A stretch of 64,000 bases of DNA from Siphonobacter sp. SORGH_AS_0500 (GCF_002838835.1 NZ_NHPP01000009.1:186001-250000); one strand, 5' to 3'; numbered from the stretch's first letter, positions 8,438 to 19,004 are shown. A program made the numbers and translations. The notes: generated by a model from the sequence alone, not told the origin.

Positions 8438-9512
8438 AGGCTTAATTCCTTACAGGCCCGGTAAATGTCACGGTAATTTTCGCGGGTTTTGAGGACCGTT
8501 TCCAGGTATTCGTTCCAGACGACTTTATCCTGAACGGGATCTTTTACGACGCTCCAATCAAGCCCGCCGCCAAATCCTCAGCCGTTACCCTACCATCGCC
8601 AAAATGAGCCGCCAGAGCCATGCCGTTATTCATTACCGAAATGGCTTCGGCGGTACTCATCGTACCCGATGGACTTTTAAGTTTGGTTTTTCCATCTTCG
8701 CTCACCCCTGAACGTAGCTCGCGGAAGATGGTAACCAACCGCTGCACTTCAGCTAGCCTGGGTAATTCAGCGGGCAGTTCCAAGCTTTTGGAAAGACTAC
8801 TTACCCGACGCTGCACAATATCCACCTCTTCATTCATACTTTCGGGCACGGGTAAAATCACAGTATTAAAACGACGTTTCAGAGCACTGGATAACTCATT
8901 AACCCCCTTATCACGGTTGTTGGCCGTGGCAATGACGTTAAAACCTTTGGTAGCCTGCACTTCGGTATTAAGCTCTGGAATGGGAAGCGTTTTTTCGGAC
9001 AAAATAGTAATCAGCGTATCCTGAACATCGGCGGAAATCCGGGTTAATTCTTCAATTCGGGCGATTTTCCCGTCTTTCATCGCCCGCATCATTGGTGTAA
9101 CCACTAAAGCGTTTTCGGAGGGTCCTTCGGAAAGTAGACGGGCGTAATTCCAGCCGTAACGAATGGCCTCTTCGCCCGTTCCGGCGGTTCCCTGAATCAA
9201 TAACGTTGAGTTCCCCGAAACGGCAGCGGCCAAATGTTCAGCAACCCAGGATTTAGCCGTTCCCGGTAAACCGTAGAGTAATAAAGCCCGGTCGGTTGTC
9301 AGGGTTGCCACGGCAATTTCCATCAAGCGACGACTGCCAATGTATTTGGGACTTACCTCAAATCCATTTTTCAGCGTACCTCCCATTAAGTAAGTTACTA
9401 CTGATTGAGGCGTAAGAATCCAGTTGGGGGGACGTTGGCCATTATCCTGCTTTTGAAGTTCTTCTAACTCGTGGGCAAATTGCTCTTCGGCGTGTTGGCG
9501 TAAAGCGTTCAT
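8434..9512 (-). CDS. MoxR-family AAA+ ATPase, YehL type (one frameshift)
   Basis: About 359 residues after repair. Walker A is G81-L-P-G-T-A-K-S88; Walker B/sensor region includes ARIEELTRISADVQDTLITIL and the sensor-1 motif VIATANNRDKGVNEL. The uninterrupted frame would stop at 8544 after GLIGAS, but one added base at about 8550 continues it through VVKDPVQDKVVWNEYLETVL and a helical tail to a stop at 8434 that overlaps the DUF5682 start. MoxR ATPases form hexamers that use ATP to remodel or activate partner proteins, together with a VWA cofactor, here probably the protein at 5036-6214. The 125-base gap before it is the longest in the operon. Confidence 0.85.
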
Positions 9513-9637
9513 GGTAAAATTTTAGTAGGTTAGAATGAATTACGTTTTTGTAATTAGTTAATGCTCTATTATTGGGCTACAAAACACGGCCTATCAACCA
9601 ATAACCGCAGCGGCGGCCGCCCAGAACTATCAACTCC

Positions 9638-11148
9638 TTATAAAGCTCGAATCCAGCGGCGAAGACTCAGAATTTCTTTCAGTTGAGCGGCTAATTTTTC
9701 TTCGCCGGAACGGTAATACGAAGGCGTGTTTTCGGGTAATAATCCATCTATTTCAGCATCCGAAAACTCATACCAGTACTCACTGGCCTGCCGGGCAAAG
9801 TCCAGATACACGTGTGAGCTTTTCACAAGTTCAAGCAGTTCCTGAAAAATGTGTCGACTCAACTCCGCCGACCACGAGCCCTGCAACAGCTCATTTTTTT
9901 GGAGATATAAATGCCGGAAAGGGATACGTTGCAAGATGAACTGGTAATCCTGAAGCGAGAACGTGGTAACGCCCGTAAAGGAAACGCCTTTTTGATAGGC
10001 TTCTACAAATAATTCGGGCACATTAAAGCGAACCGAGGCGAGCAACAAAGCTTTATGGCGAGCCGCCGAACGGTCGGCCTTGGCGTTTTCAATGGTAAAG
10101 AATTTCACCACGCCTGCCCAGTCCGTTTTTAAGGCTTCACGCCAAATTTGGGGATTGGTCAAAGCTACCGCTTCCCAAAACCAGTAATCACTTAAACTCT
10201 GGTATTGATAAGAATCTGGATTTTTATCATAAAAGCCCCAGTCCTGAGCAAAGCGTTGCAGGGAGAAAAAAGTGTCTTCGCCTTCGGGTAAAACCAACTT
10301 GGGCGTAGAAACTAATCCCAGTAACTTCTTTTCCCGAATAATGTACGTAGGAAGGTTTTGCTGCAAAAAAAGCTGTTCGGCTCCGGCGGATAAAAGGGCT
10401 AATAGGCGAAAAATAAGCTGTCTGATTTCCTGCGTTAAAGGTTTGTTCCCTTTTAATTCCTGCTGAATGGCTCTTAAAAAGGCCTCGTCGTCCTTAGAAA
10501 GATTCAGGGATAATACTTCCAGTAACTCTTTTCTTTCGCGGGCCGCGAGTTCGCTCCAGCTTTCTTCCAGTCGCTGGCGAGCCAGCGTGGGATTTTGTTC
10601 CCGAAAAGCATACAAAGCCTTCTTTCGTTCAGCAATTTTTCCTTCCTGCCAGCTTTTTTCCCAGTCTGTTTCGGCGGCCTGTTGCAGGGGGAATGAAACG
10701 AGCGTAACCACTCGCCCCGCTTGCCTAAAACGGGAAGAAGGGATTTTTGAACCTGAGCATCTTCGACATTAAGTACCTGCACTAAATGAGCACTAGGGAT
10801 CACCCAGTCTTTTTCCTGAAGCTTTTGTAAGGAAAGGCTCAGTAACGTGGCGTTCAAAGGCTGCTGATCGAGAAGCGTTTTTAGTAAATCGACGGCTTCC
10901 TTTGGAGCTTCCAGGCGGCTTTCCTGTTCCGCTGGCGGTATGGCTGGTAAGTCCATCACGGCCCGTTTTTTCCCTGAACGCTCGTATTGATAGGTCAGGG
11001 CCGCTGCCGTCAGAAAAAAACCTTCCCGATCCTGCGGGTTGGCCTTAGCCAGTAGCGTTTGGATGGACTGCGGTAAGCTTTCGGAAGAAAATTTACTTTT
11101 TTCCGTTCCCAGCAAAGCTACCTGCACTAATTCATTCCAGGTATTCAT
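9638..11148 (-). CDS. DUF5691 family protein (one frameshift)
   Basis: About 503 residues after repair. The N-terminal part (MNTWNELVQVALLGTEK...) runs to VLGKRGEW; a one-base gap at about 10708 shifts the frame, and the continuation VTLVSFPLQQAAETDWEKSW runs to 9638. The sequence is helical, rich in Leu, Gln and Glu, with LRRLE-like repeated helices (for example ARQRLEESWSELAARERKELLEVL), suggesting an alpha-solenoid scaffold. It has no recognisable catalytic motif. It sits between the SWIM protein (3-base gap) and the MoxR ATPase, so it is best viewed as an adaptor or scaffold in that complex; function unknown. Confidence 0.78.
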
Positions 11149-11151
11149 GGT

Positions 11152-12477
11152 TTAAACGGATAAAAGGTGATAAGTGGCATCCAGTTGAAAGCCTAAAGGA
11201 TATACGTAACCCTCGCTGTAAAGGATGGCTAAACGCATGGGCTGACCGCCACTCAGAGCTAGCAGTTGAAGAATTTTCATCTCATCAAAAGCCGAATCAA
11301 TGGACATGACCTGACTTTTGTTATCGCGAAGGTACCAGTCATTTTCAGCCTTAACGAGTTGAAGCTGATCCACCCAAAGGGGAATTTCATCGGCCCAGGG
11401 CTGAGCTTGCCAGGTCTGATTTAAAAACGTTTCGGCTTCGGAGAAATCCGGGAAAACATTTGCTTGGGGGTACATATTTTCATAACCCCTGTGCTCAGCA
11501 ACCAGAGCCCTGAAAGGAAAGGCCGAAGGATAAAACTGGAGCGTAGCTTTAGAAATTCGTCCCGGTACAAGCGGCGTTTCTACGCCCGCATTTTGATAAG
11601 AAAAGTTGAGAATCAAGGCGATTCGACCCGACGTATACCCATACAGCCAGTTCTGCTGCACGGTAATGCGATCTTCCTCCCGGCTCATGCGGCCCAGCAC
11701 CAGCCAGTCGTCGGTGACGCTTTCGGCTTCTTCGCCCAGATCTTTGGCAGACCGGCCCCACCCAATGGCATTTTTAACATCTTCCTGAAGCGGAGGCGGT
11801 AACTGAGGAAGGTTTTTAAAGGCTTGCGTCCAAAGGTATAACTGACTGCATTGCTTCAGTACCTCACTCTGCCAGTTGGAACCCGAATAAGCGATATGGT
11901 TAAACGCTTTCACTCCATTAGCCAGACCCGTAGCCTGAGCATCGACCATGCGGGCGGCGGTTTGCTCAAAATAGCGAGGCCCCTTTTCGGGCACGCTCAG
12001 GGTTCCTGTCCGCACCATATCTCGCAGCCACTGGCTAAGCTCCCCTACCCCGGCCTCTACTTTCTGGTAACGTTGCTGTTGGCGTTTGAGTCGGTCTTTT
12101 TCCTTTTGTTCGGGATTAACTTCAGCGGCAGGCTCGGCGGCTTTTTCGGCTTTCGTCTGGCGTTTACCAATCCATTCACTCACCCAGACGGGTTCATCTT
12201 CCGAATTCTTAAAACCAGGAGCGGATTTGGCAAAAAGTAACAGCAGGCCGAGTCCGTGCTTGCAAGGAAATTTTCGACTCGGGCAGCTACACTTGAAAGC
12301 GGTTTGCTGTAAATCAACCTGCGTTCGGTACGGTTCCTTGCCACTTCCTTGCACTTCGCCCCAAAGAACCCGAGAATTATAGGATAGAGTAACCCATTTA
12401 TTTTCGACGGCTAAAGCTTTTCCCGCTTTCAGCGAGGCAGCATCAGGAGCCAGTTGTACGACCTGCTCTTCTGTCAT
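11152..12477 (-). CDS. SWIM zinc-finger protein
   Basis: 441 residues. The SWIM motif CxC-x6-CxH is at C63, C65, C72 and H74 (KCSCPSRKFPCKHGLG), a zinc-binding module that in other proteins binds DNA or partner proteins. A charged linker (about residues 113-145, KAEKAAEPAAEVNPEQKEKD) precedes a mostly helical C-terminal domain. It is the first gene of the five-gene operon, 3 bases upstream of the DUF5691 gene, and matches the position of YehQ-type SWIM proteins in MoxR clusters. It probably supplies target recognition, which is inference from the module. Confidence 0.85.
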   Translation of the reverse strand: MTEEQVVQLAPDAASLKAGKALAVENKWVTLSYNSRVLWGEVQGSGKEPYRTQVDLQQTAFKCSCPSRKFPCKHGLGLLLLFAKSAPGFKNSEDEPVWVSEWIGKRQTKAEKAAEPAAEVNPEQKEKDRLKRQQQRYQKVEAGVGELSQWLRDMVRTGTLSVPEKGPRYFEQTAARMVDAQATGLANGVKAFNHIAYSGSNWQSEVLKQCSQLYLWTQAFKNLPQLPPPLQEDVKNAIGWGRSAKDLGEEAESVTDDWLVLGRMSREEDRITVQQNWLYGYTSGRIALILNFSYQNAGVETPLVPGRISKATLQFYPSAFPFRALVAEHRGYENMYPQANVFPDFSEAETFLNQTWQAQPWADEIPLWVDQLQLVKAENDWYLRDNKSQVMSIDSAFDEMKILQLLALSGGQPMRLAILYSEGYVYPLGFQLDATYHLLSV

Positions 12478-12903
12478 AAATTTTCACGTAGGCTTAGCTT
12501 AACAATGCTTTTGAAGGGCCGTAAAGAAAGGAAAAGATGCAGGAAAACTGCTTAAAAAAGTCACAAAAATGCTAGTATATCTCTACAAATAACTATTATT
12601 CAGCTAGTTAATAAACTTACAGATTCATTATCAGAAGGATGTTTTTATTTGAGAATACATGTTCTGTAACCAGCTAAGGATTCGCATCCTACTGGCCAGA
12701 GGCCTAGAGCTGAGCGACGGCGGCGTTTCCTCAAGATCAACTACTTTCCTAATAGTAATAAGGTCCTTCGCTTCGCTCTGGATGACAGAGCGAGGGGTAA
12801 GCTCTTCTTCCTAACATACTCTCAAACGAAGAGAGAAGCCTACAGCCTTTCATTCAGGACAACCTATAAATCAGTGAGAGTATTAACTGTAGCCTGCAAA
12901 GAA
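12478..12903. other. Intergenic region with repeat fragments
   Basis: No gene supported. 12688-12716 holds CCTACTGG and AGAGGCCTAGAGCT, both also present at 23368-23406. 12761-12793 contains the hairpin CGCTCT-GGATGAC-AGAGCG preceded by GGTCCTTCGCTT, the look of a common dispersed intergenic repeat. The SWIM operon promoter should lie near 12480-12620, but I could not find a convincing -33/-7 pair. Confidence 0.5.
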
Positions 12904-12936
12904 AAAGAGTCCAACTAAACATCAGATGGACTCTTT
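12904..12936 (-). terminator. Terminator of the TonB/DUF4374/PepSY operon
   Basis: 10-bp stem AAAGAGTCCA / TGGACTCTTT with a 13-base loop; on the minus strand it ends in TTTTTC, 34 bases beyond the PepSY stop. Confidence 0.75.
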
Positions 12937-12969
12937 CTAACTAATATAGTGACTTAAGCCTTATCCTGA

Positions 12970-14661
12970 CTACGCGTGACTCATCTGACCCACTTTGGTT
13001 TTTGAAGTTTCTTCGCCGGGCTGAAGGCATTGTTTCTGCACTATTTTCCAGAGAACAAATCCGCTCATCAGGGAAAGAATCAGGAATAATACATCGATGA
13101 AAAGAATATCGTAGGCCTGGCGGCTAAAGGTATTCCAGAACCAGTTTCCGCGAACGATGCCGTCGAGTACGGGCAAGAGGAAACAAGTCACTGCTGACAA
13201 GAACGTAGACTGACGATTGACCAGATTCAGATCTTTGCGAACCAGGAAATACACACTCAGGATTAACCAAGGATAAAAATACCAGTGGTAAATGTCGCTT
13301 TGTCCGGGTTTTTCCAAGAATAACAGACTTATCATCGTAAAAGCCGTTACAGGTAACAGGCTCAAACTCGAAGAGAGGTATACGTTTGCTGTCCAAAAAT
13401 TAAAGGTACGTTTACGAGCAGGAATGTTCTTCTTATCCCGAGCTACCAGCCAAATCATGACCCCCGAGTTAATCACCAAGCACCCCATAATACCCAGTAC
13501 AAAATAGATAACCCGAAGGGGTCTTCCGCCAAAATCACCAAAGTGCAGGTGGTAAATGAACCCTTTAACTGTCTGGATGTACGAAGGCATTTCCAGTGGC
13601 GAGCTTTCAGAGATAAATTTCTGATCACGAACGCGGTAAATGATTTCTCCTTCTCCATTCAACTGAGCATCGGTATGGGCTTTAGCCTGCACAATAACGT
13701 GCATGTTTTCATCCCCATAGTTACGGATGGCCACCATACTAATGTCACTTTTCTGCCATTGCTGCTGGACCTGACTAACTAATCCATTGATATCGAAGGA
13801 GGCCATTAAAGGCTTGTTTGCGTAGGGATACTCGGCCTTTACTCCATAGCCCAAATCCTGATAGATTTTCTCTTCGTTTCCCTGGTAAAACAGCTTGGTA
13901 TAAGGAATAATGAAAAATGAATTAAAGATCAGAATAATACCCGTCAAGGCAAAAACGAGCTGAAAGGGAAAGCCAATTACGCCTAAAACCGTATGTAAGT
14001 CGGTCCAGACCGTCTTCCATTTACTCCAGGGTCGGAAGGTAAAGAAGTTAGACCTTAGTTTATCCCAATGCAGTAGCAAACCCGTAATCAGGGCGAAGAG
14101 GAAGATGAAAGAAATAATTCCCGCCAGCATATACCCAAAAGGCACCCCTATGCGGAAAGGGAAAACCTGATTGAGCTGAGCCAGAAAGTGCAAGCGATAT
14201 AAAAATTCGCCTATGGTATAAGAAGAGGCGTAATCTGCTTCTTTCTTTTGGCTGAAGTTATAAGTAAAGAAAGCGGAGTCCTCGTCACCGCGTCTGCCCC
14301 GACCGCCGCCGCGTTTGGCTTCCGGCTTTTTCTTGGGCTTATTCATCTTTTGCACGACCGGGTCGTGCGAGGTACTCATGGCGACGTAGGCTCCCACCGA
14401 ATGACGCTGAATGGTAAAATCCACATCCCGTCCTTTGAGGGTATGATGCCTGGAAAGAGAGTCCAGGATGAAGTTGAAATCCTTCGTAATTTTTCCTTTG
14501 TGACTTACATACGACTCGTTTTTTTGCCAGGATGCCAAATCGTCTTTGAAAAATGAGAACGAACCTGCAAAGAACATCACATACAAAATGGCACAGATGA
14601 TAATGCCGCTGATGGTGTGCGTATTAAAGTAAATGTTATACTTCCGGTTATCCATAGCCAA
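12970..14661 (-). CDS. PepSY-domain membrane protein (XusC-like)
   Basis: 563 residues. A first helix at about 12-32 (HTISGIIICAILYVMFFAG) is followed by a long periplasmic stretch with a Lys/Gly/Arg-rich loop (KKKPEAKRGGGRGRRGD), then helices around DLHTVLGVIGFPFQLVFALTG and YHLHFGDFGGRPLRVIYFVLG, and three or four more at the C-terminus. Repeated His residues at helix ends (IHxLHFG pattern) are typical of PepSY-associated membrane reductases and could bind heme. In Bacteroides XusC has this role at the inner membrane, probably releasing iron from an imported siderophore. It is the last gene of a five-gene operon, its start touching the stop of the small membrane protein upstream. Confidence 0.85.
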   Translation of the reverse strand: MAMDNRKYNIYFNTHTISGIIICAILYVMFFAGSFSFFKDDLASWQKNESYVSHKGKITKDFNFILDSLSRHHTLKGRDVDFTIQRHSVGAYVAMSTSHDPVVQKMNKPKKKPEAKRGGGRGRRGDEDSAFFTYNFSQKKEADYASSYTIGEFLYRLHFLAQLNQVFPFRIGVPFGYMLAGIISFIFLFALITGLLLHWDKLRSNFFTFRPWSKWKTVWTDLHTVLGVIGFPFQLVFALTGIILIFNSFFIIPYTKLFYQGNEEKIYQDLGYGVKAEYPYANKPLMASFDINGLVSQVQQQWQKSDISMVAIRNYGDENMHVIVQAKAHTDAQLNGEGEIIYRVRDQKFISESSPLEMPSYIQTVKGFIYHLHFGDFGGRPLRVIYFVLGIMGCLVINSGVMIWLVARDKKNIPARKRTFNFWTANVYLSSSLSLLPVTAFTMISLLFLEKPGQSDIYHWYFYPWLILSVYFLVRKDLNLVNRQSTFLSAVTCFLLPVLDGIVRGNWFWNTFSRQAYDILFIDVLFLILSLMSGFVLWKIVQKQCLQPGEETSKTKVGQMSHA

Positions 14662-14937
14662 TTAAATGAAGTAAATTCCTGAAAACAAACCGATTAGCAT
14701 CACATAAATAGCCCAGGTTTTCCAGGCTTTCGGGATGAGAAACGCCACTAGTAAAAGCGTCGCCCAGAGCAGATAACCCGTAATGAAGGAAGTAATCATG
14801 ACGTATTCCTTGGGAAACACGCGAGTCAGGGCAGCGTGAAAGCTGAGGGTAACCAGGTAACCACCCAGCGAACCAGCCAATAGTTTAGAGAGTTTAATCC
14901 AGGGAGATTTAGTCAGGTATTTTTTGTTGGCAGGCAT
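14662..14937 (-). CDS. Small membrane protein, DUF3649-like
   Basis: 91 residues from the ATG at 14935-14937 (MPANKKYL...); an ATG 33 bases upstream would overlap the preceding gene. Three hydrophobic segments: LLAGSLGGYLVTLSFHAAL, ITSFITGYLLWATLLLVAFLI and WAIYVMLIGLFSGIYFI. In proteobacterial iron-uptake loci a DUF3649/DUF3325/PepSY trio is common; length, topology and order fit, but the resemblance is by eye. Likely partner of the PepSY protein. It starts 2 bases after the upstream stop. Confidence 0.65.
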   Translation of the reverse strand: MPANKKYLTKSPWIKLSKLLAGSLGGYLVTLSFHAALTRVFPKEYVMITSFITGYLLWATLLLVAFLIPKAWKTWAIYVMLIGLFSGIYFI

Positions 14938-14939
14938 AG

Positions 14940-15269
14940 TTAAATTGTCATTTCCAGTAAGACACAACACACGTAGATCGCTGCAAGCCCCTGCACCCGC
15001 AGGTAATTAAAAGGGTCAATCACTACCGAAAGACAACCCACGCCCATCAATCCCACGATAAAACCAAGGATGCCGCTGGCGATGCCCCAGGTGAAGATAA
15101 AACCCAGCAAAGCCGCCAGAACTAGTACTCCTCCAATGAAACGGGTTCGGGATCTATCCCTGAGCATATAGGCCGAAAATCCCCCCGTGACGGGTCGTTT
15201 GTTCGAGGCCGAAGTAAGTTGCCAAAAGTAAAAAGCGACAAATTGAATCAGAAATAAGGTACTTACCAT
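14940..15269 (-). CDS. Small membrane protein, DUF3325-like
   Basis: 109 residues with three or four membrane segments: STLFLIQFVAFYFWQLTSA, IGGVLVLAALLGFIFTWGIASGILGFIVGLM and LAAIYVCCVLLEM. Between the first and second is a basic loop (MLRDRSRTR). Its place between DUF4374 and the second small membrane protein fits the DUF3325 subunit found beside PepSY proteins in iron loci. Function is not established; assembly or stability of the inner-membrane reductase is a reasonable guess. Confidence 0.6.
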   Translation of the reverse strand: MVSTLFLIQFVAFYFWQLTSASNKRPVTGGFSAYMLRDRSRTRFIGGVLVLAALLGFIFTWGIASGILGFIVGLMGVGCLSVVIDPFNYLRVQGLAAIYVCCVLLEMTI

Positions 15270-15365
15270 AAGGAGATTGTCATGATTGGTCAGTTATCTC
15301 TACAAACCGACAGAACCGGAAGACCTGCGTATCTTCCGGTTCTATCGTAATCCTATTCTGAAAGC

Positions 15366-16580
15366 TTAGTCCAGGTGTTGAATAGCCGTGATGGTTCCTC
15401 CCTCCACTCGTAAACCCTTCGTAGCCGTTTGTGTACTGGCATCAATCTTATAAACGTAGCTAGTACCGTCTTTCAGGTTTACTCCAACGTAGCCCGTTTT
15501 ACCATCTTTCGGGGTATAGTTGTTAGTCGTTATTTCAGAGATACTTGCGGCTTCGGGCAAACCCGTAACTGCTTTGTAGGTTTTATCAACTACGTTCACA
15601 ATCCCTATCCGCACGCCTGCTGCGTAAGCGGAAGTTTTTTCTGACTTAGCCACCGCGTTGACGACGTACGTGTTATTACCTAAATATTGCCACGAAGTAA
15701 TGCTCATGCCACCGCTGGCCGCTTCTACGTCAAAGAAGTAGCTTTGATCAAATTCCGTCGTACCTGATTTGATTTTTACAATCGCTGAAGGCTTGGTCGT
15801 CGACATTTTCCCATCGGTGATGGCAGTAGCGGGAGAGAATCCGTATACATCTCCATTTTCCTGTACCGAAAGACCATCCTGGAAATAGCGACCAATGAAG
15901 CTGATACGCGTATCTGTAATTACTTTTTCCAGTTTCATATCAGCATAATTGAAAATGGCGATAGAACCTTGATCAGGATATTTGGTATTGAAACTGCGGT
16001 CGTAGATGGTTTGATAGGGGGCAAACACTTTTGTTCCTACCTGTTTAATCCAGGTAAAGTGTGCTAACTCCCCTAGTTTAGTCATTTCCAGCGTATTGAC
16101 TGTTCCCTCAGAAGTAATCGTTAGACTGTTGGTATTGACTTTGTACCAGCTTGACGTAGGGGCCGTCAAACTCCTCGAAATTTTGAAGAGTAACAAATCA
16201 TCATTTACCGGAGCAAAAGCCTGCACCGTTTCCGTCTGGAAATTAGTTAGCTTATTGAGCTTTCCATCCTGGATATTGTAAGCGGTAACGGCTCCTGGGT
16301 TCTGCTGTCCGTACAGCATGCTAAAGAACTTGCCGTTGTGCGTTACATAATACCGATAAGATCCATCCTGCTCTATGCCATTTCCTTTGGTTGAGATCGT
16401 GTCTTTATCCAGGCTTTTAGCCGTAAGTAAGTAATCTGCTACTGCTGTGGTAGCCGCAGGACTAACCGTAATGATGTAATTCCCAGAATTTGCCGGGGTA
16501 GTTTCAGTTTTGGAGCTACAAGAGGCCAGCAGGCCAGCCGCAACCGCCAGAGCGAGGGTCGATCTTAATTTCATGCACAT
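15366..16580 (-). CDS. DUF4374 surface lipoprotein (XusB-like)
   Basis: About 402-404 residues. Two ATGs are close (MCMK); the first overlaps the receptor stop as TAATG, the second at 16574 gives a cleaner signal peptide. Lipobox LLASC (C19 counted from the second Met). The body has repeated beta segments (YNIQDGKLNKLTNF, VFAPYQTIYDRSF, YGFSPATAI, TYVVNAVAKSE), as expected of a beta-propeller. In Bacteroides thetaiotaomicron the lipoprotein XusB of the same operon type captures siderophores outside the cell and passes them to the TonB receptor. I infer the same role; the ligand cannot be read from sequence. Confidence 0.8.
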   Translation of the reverse strand: MCMKLRSTLALAVAAGLLASCSSKTETTPANSGNYIITVSPAATTAVADYLLTAKSLDKDTISTKGNGIEQDGSYRYYVTHNGKFFSMLYGQQNPGAVTAYNIQDGKLNKLTNFQTETVQAFAPVNDDLLLFKISRSLTAPTSSWYKVNTNSLTITSEGTVNTLEMTKLGELAHFTWIKQVGTKVFAPYQTIYDRSFNTKYPDQGSIAIFNYADMKLEKVITDTRISFIGRYFQDGLSVQENGDVYGFSPATAITDGKMSTTKPSAIVKIKSGTTEFDQSYFFDVEAASGGMSITSWQYLGNNTYVVNAVAKSEKTSAYAAGVRIGIVNVVDKTYKAVTGLPEAASISEITTNNYTPKDGKTGYVGVNLKDGTSYVYKIDASTQTATKGLRVEGGTITAIQHLD

Positions 16581-18918
16581 TATATTTTGAAAGAATTAAA
16601 GAAATAGCGTAAGTTCACGTAGAAGCCACGACCAGGTTTTTGTAAGCTAAAGTTGTCATAAAGTCGTCTGTCCGTAAGATTTCTTACTTCCAGCCCAATA
16701 TTGTATCGGCCATTATTGATACTATAAACGGCGTTGAGATCATGAGATAATTGCATGGGAATTCCATATTTATCTCCACCATCATTGCCCCCTCGACTAG
16801 GCCAGTATAACCAAAAGGCATGCACATAGAGCAGGTTATAACCAATGTTGAGCACGTTGCCTTTTTGTCCCAGGTTTCGTAGCGTGAGCGAAGCATCCGC
16901 ATTCCCGAACAGGTAGGGAATATTTGGCATCTGATCTTTGTATACCGGACTCAATACCAGATTATTATTGTTATCGTATACGTATTGCTGCTGATTTTGC
17001 AGGTACTGATAGGTAAGGGTTGTGCCTATCGTGAGAAACTTTTTATAGGAGTACCGCAGTTCGCCTTCACCACCCATGGTAAACACACCATCCAAATTAT
17101 CCAGTATTAAGGCGGATTGGTTTTGATTTAGCCTGGAGTAGATGTAGTTGTAGGAATACCGATAAATCGCGTTGGCATTAATCAGAAAGCGATGATCTTC
17201 CCGGGCAGCAAAACCGTAACTAAATCCGGCATTAATGTTCTGGCTTTCTTCGGGTTTCAGCGAAAGATTACCCTGTACTAACTCTACGTCACCAAAAAGT
17301 TCGTTTGCCTCGGGTAGACGGTTGGCACGTTCATACGATGCCTTCAATTGGAGGCTGGGTGTTATGAAATAGCTGACGGCAGCCCCGAATCCCAGTTTAT
17401 TAAACGCCTGCTGACCGGGGGTATTCTGGTAAAGGTATTTTCCAAAAATAGATGTGCTCCATTTCTCTTTTTCATTATAGGTATAGCCCAGACCTAATAC
17501 GTTTTTATTAAGCCGGGGACGAACATCCCCCCTGGTAAAGTTTTCATTAAAAGCATCTGAACCCTGGCGATTAAACGTACTAAAAGCGTTACTTAAAGCA
17601 ATGGACTGCTGATCCGTTAGCTTGTAGTTGGCAGTAGCCGTTACCAGTCCGTTATTATTACCGTATTTTGCTAGACTCTTTCCCCGGCCTTCACCACTGG
17701 GATGCGGTTTTGAATTGCCATACCAGTCAAAACGTGCGGATAGTGTATCAATATTTTGCTCTTTACCCAGGTTATAATTGGCATTTACGGTCAGATCAAG
17801 GCCTTTGATGAGGTCCGTTTTACGATATTTCAAAGTCGGCATTACAATGTTGCCGCGTCGGTGCCAGCCGCCAAAAACAGCGACCATTCGAGCCCCCGTT
17901 TGAAGCTCTTTATAATTTTTACCAAGGGTAATCCCGAAAAGAAGCTGGTCTGCGAATTTTTTACCAACTACCCCTACATTGGCCACCAGCGTTTCATTAT
18001 GATAGGTATCGTGGAAGCGTCGTACGACCGTATTAGGCTTGAAAGCCCCCGTATAGATGCGGCTACGTCAAGGGTTACTTTATAGTTGTTGTCTGAATAA
18101 TTCTGGAAGGCGTTTAATCGAAACGTAAATCCGCCTTTGGTGGTGAAAGCAGCGTTTACTACGCTACGATGGGTGTTAAAGGAACCATAAGAATAAGAAG
18201 CATCGACGTAATTCCGGTATCGATCACCCGTCACAATATTAATGGCACCTCCTAAAGCGTCTGAACCCAGCCAAATGGGCACTACACCTTTATAGACTTC
18301 CAGTCGATCAGCGATATTTATGGGAATGTTATTAATCTGAAAAGAAGATCCGAAATTGTCCATGGGGACTCCGTCAATAAAATAACGGATGCGGTTACCG
18401 GAAAAACCGTTCAAAGAAAGGTTGAAATTGGACCCTACGCCACCAGACTCCCGAACCCGTACCCCGGAAACCCGATCCAGAGCACTGCTTAGGTCAAGCG
18501 TGGAGTTATACAGTTGTTTAGCATCAATGGCCGCCACGTTGAAGGCCTGTCGGTTGACCTCCTGAACTTCCGTACGCCCTACGACGGTTACCGTATTCAA
18601 GTCAACCGAATGGTCGTGAAGGAGCACTTCTAAGAAACTTTCCTCCCCAGCCTTTACCTCCATTTTCTCTTCCAGCTTTTTCAAGCCTACACCTGTAAAA
18701 ACGAGCGTATACTTACCCGAAGCCACATTCGAAAACTGATACTCTCCTTCCTGATTAGTAGTGGCGATTTTATTGAGTTCAGCGATTTTAACCGTAATAG
18801 CGTGAAGTGGGGAACCCGAGTAGTTACGTACTACTCCCCGAATAATGCCTGAACGCTGAGCTTGGGAAGATAAAGCGAAGGTGCATAAGCACACCAACAA
18901 AAGGGATCTAAAATACAT
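16580..18918 (-). CDS. TonB-dependent receptor (XusA-like; one frameshift)
   Basis: About 779 residues after repair. Signal peptide MYFRSLLLVCLCTFALSSQAQ, then a carboxypeptidase-D-like regulatory domain (GVVRNYSGSPLHAITVKI...), the TonB box/plug (LNTVTVVGRTE, LSLNGFSGNRIRYFIDGVPM, GGAINIVTG) and a beta-barrel ending in an aromatic strand (GFYVNLRYFFNSFKI). The N-terminal frame (17974-18918) ends soon after LDVAA; one added base near 18060 continues it as IYTGAFKPNTVVRRFHDTYHNETLVANVGV into the second frame. It imports a ligand across the outer membrane using TonB energy. First gene of the operon, with a good candidate promoter upstream. Confidence 0.88.
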
Positions 18919-19004
18919 TGGTCAATTCCGTTTAAAAAGCTAGCATCTCTTTTGTAAAGCATTCAGAGACAGGCATTTCCTGATATTTAGCCTTTCGAGT
19001 GGTA

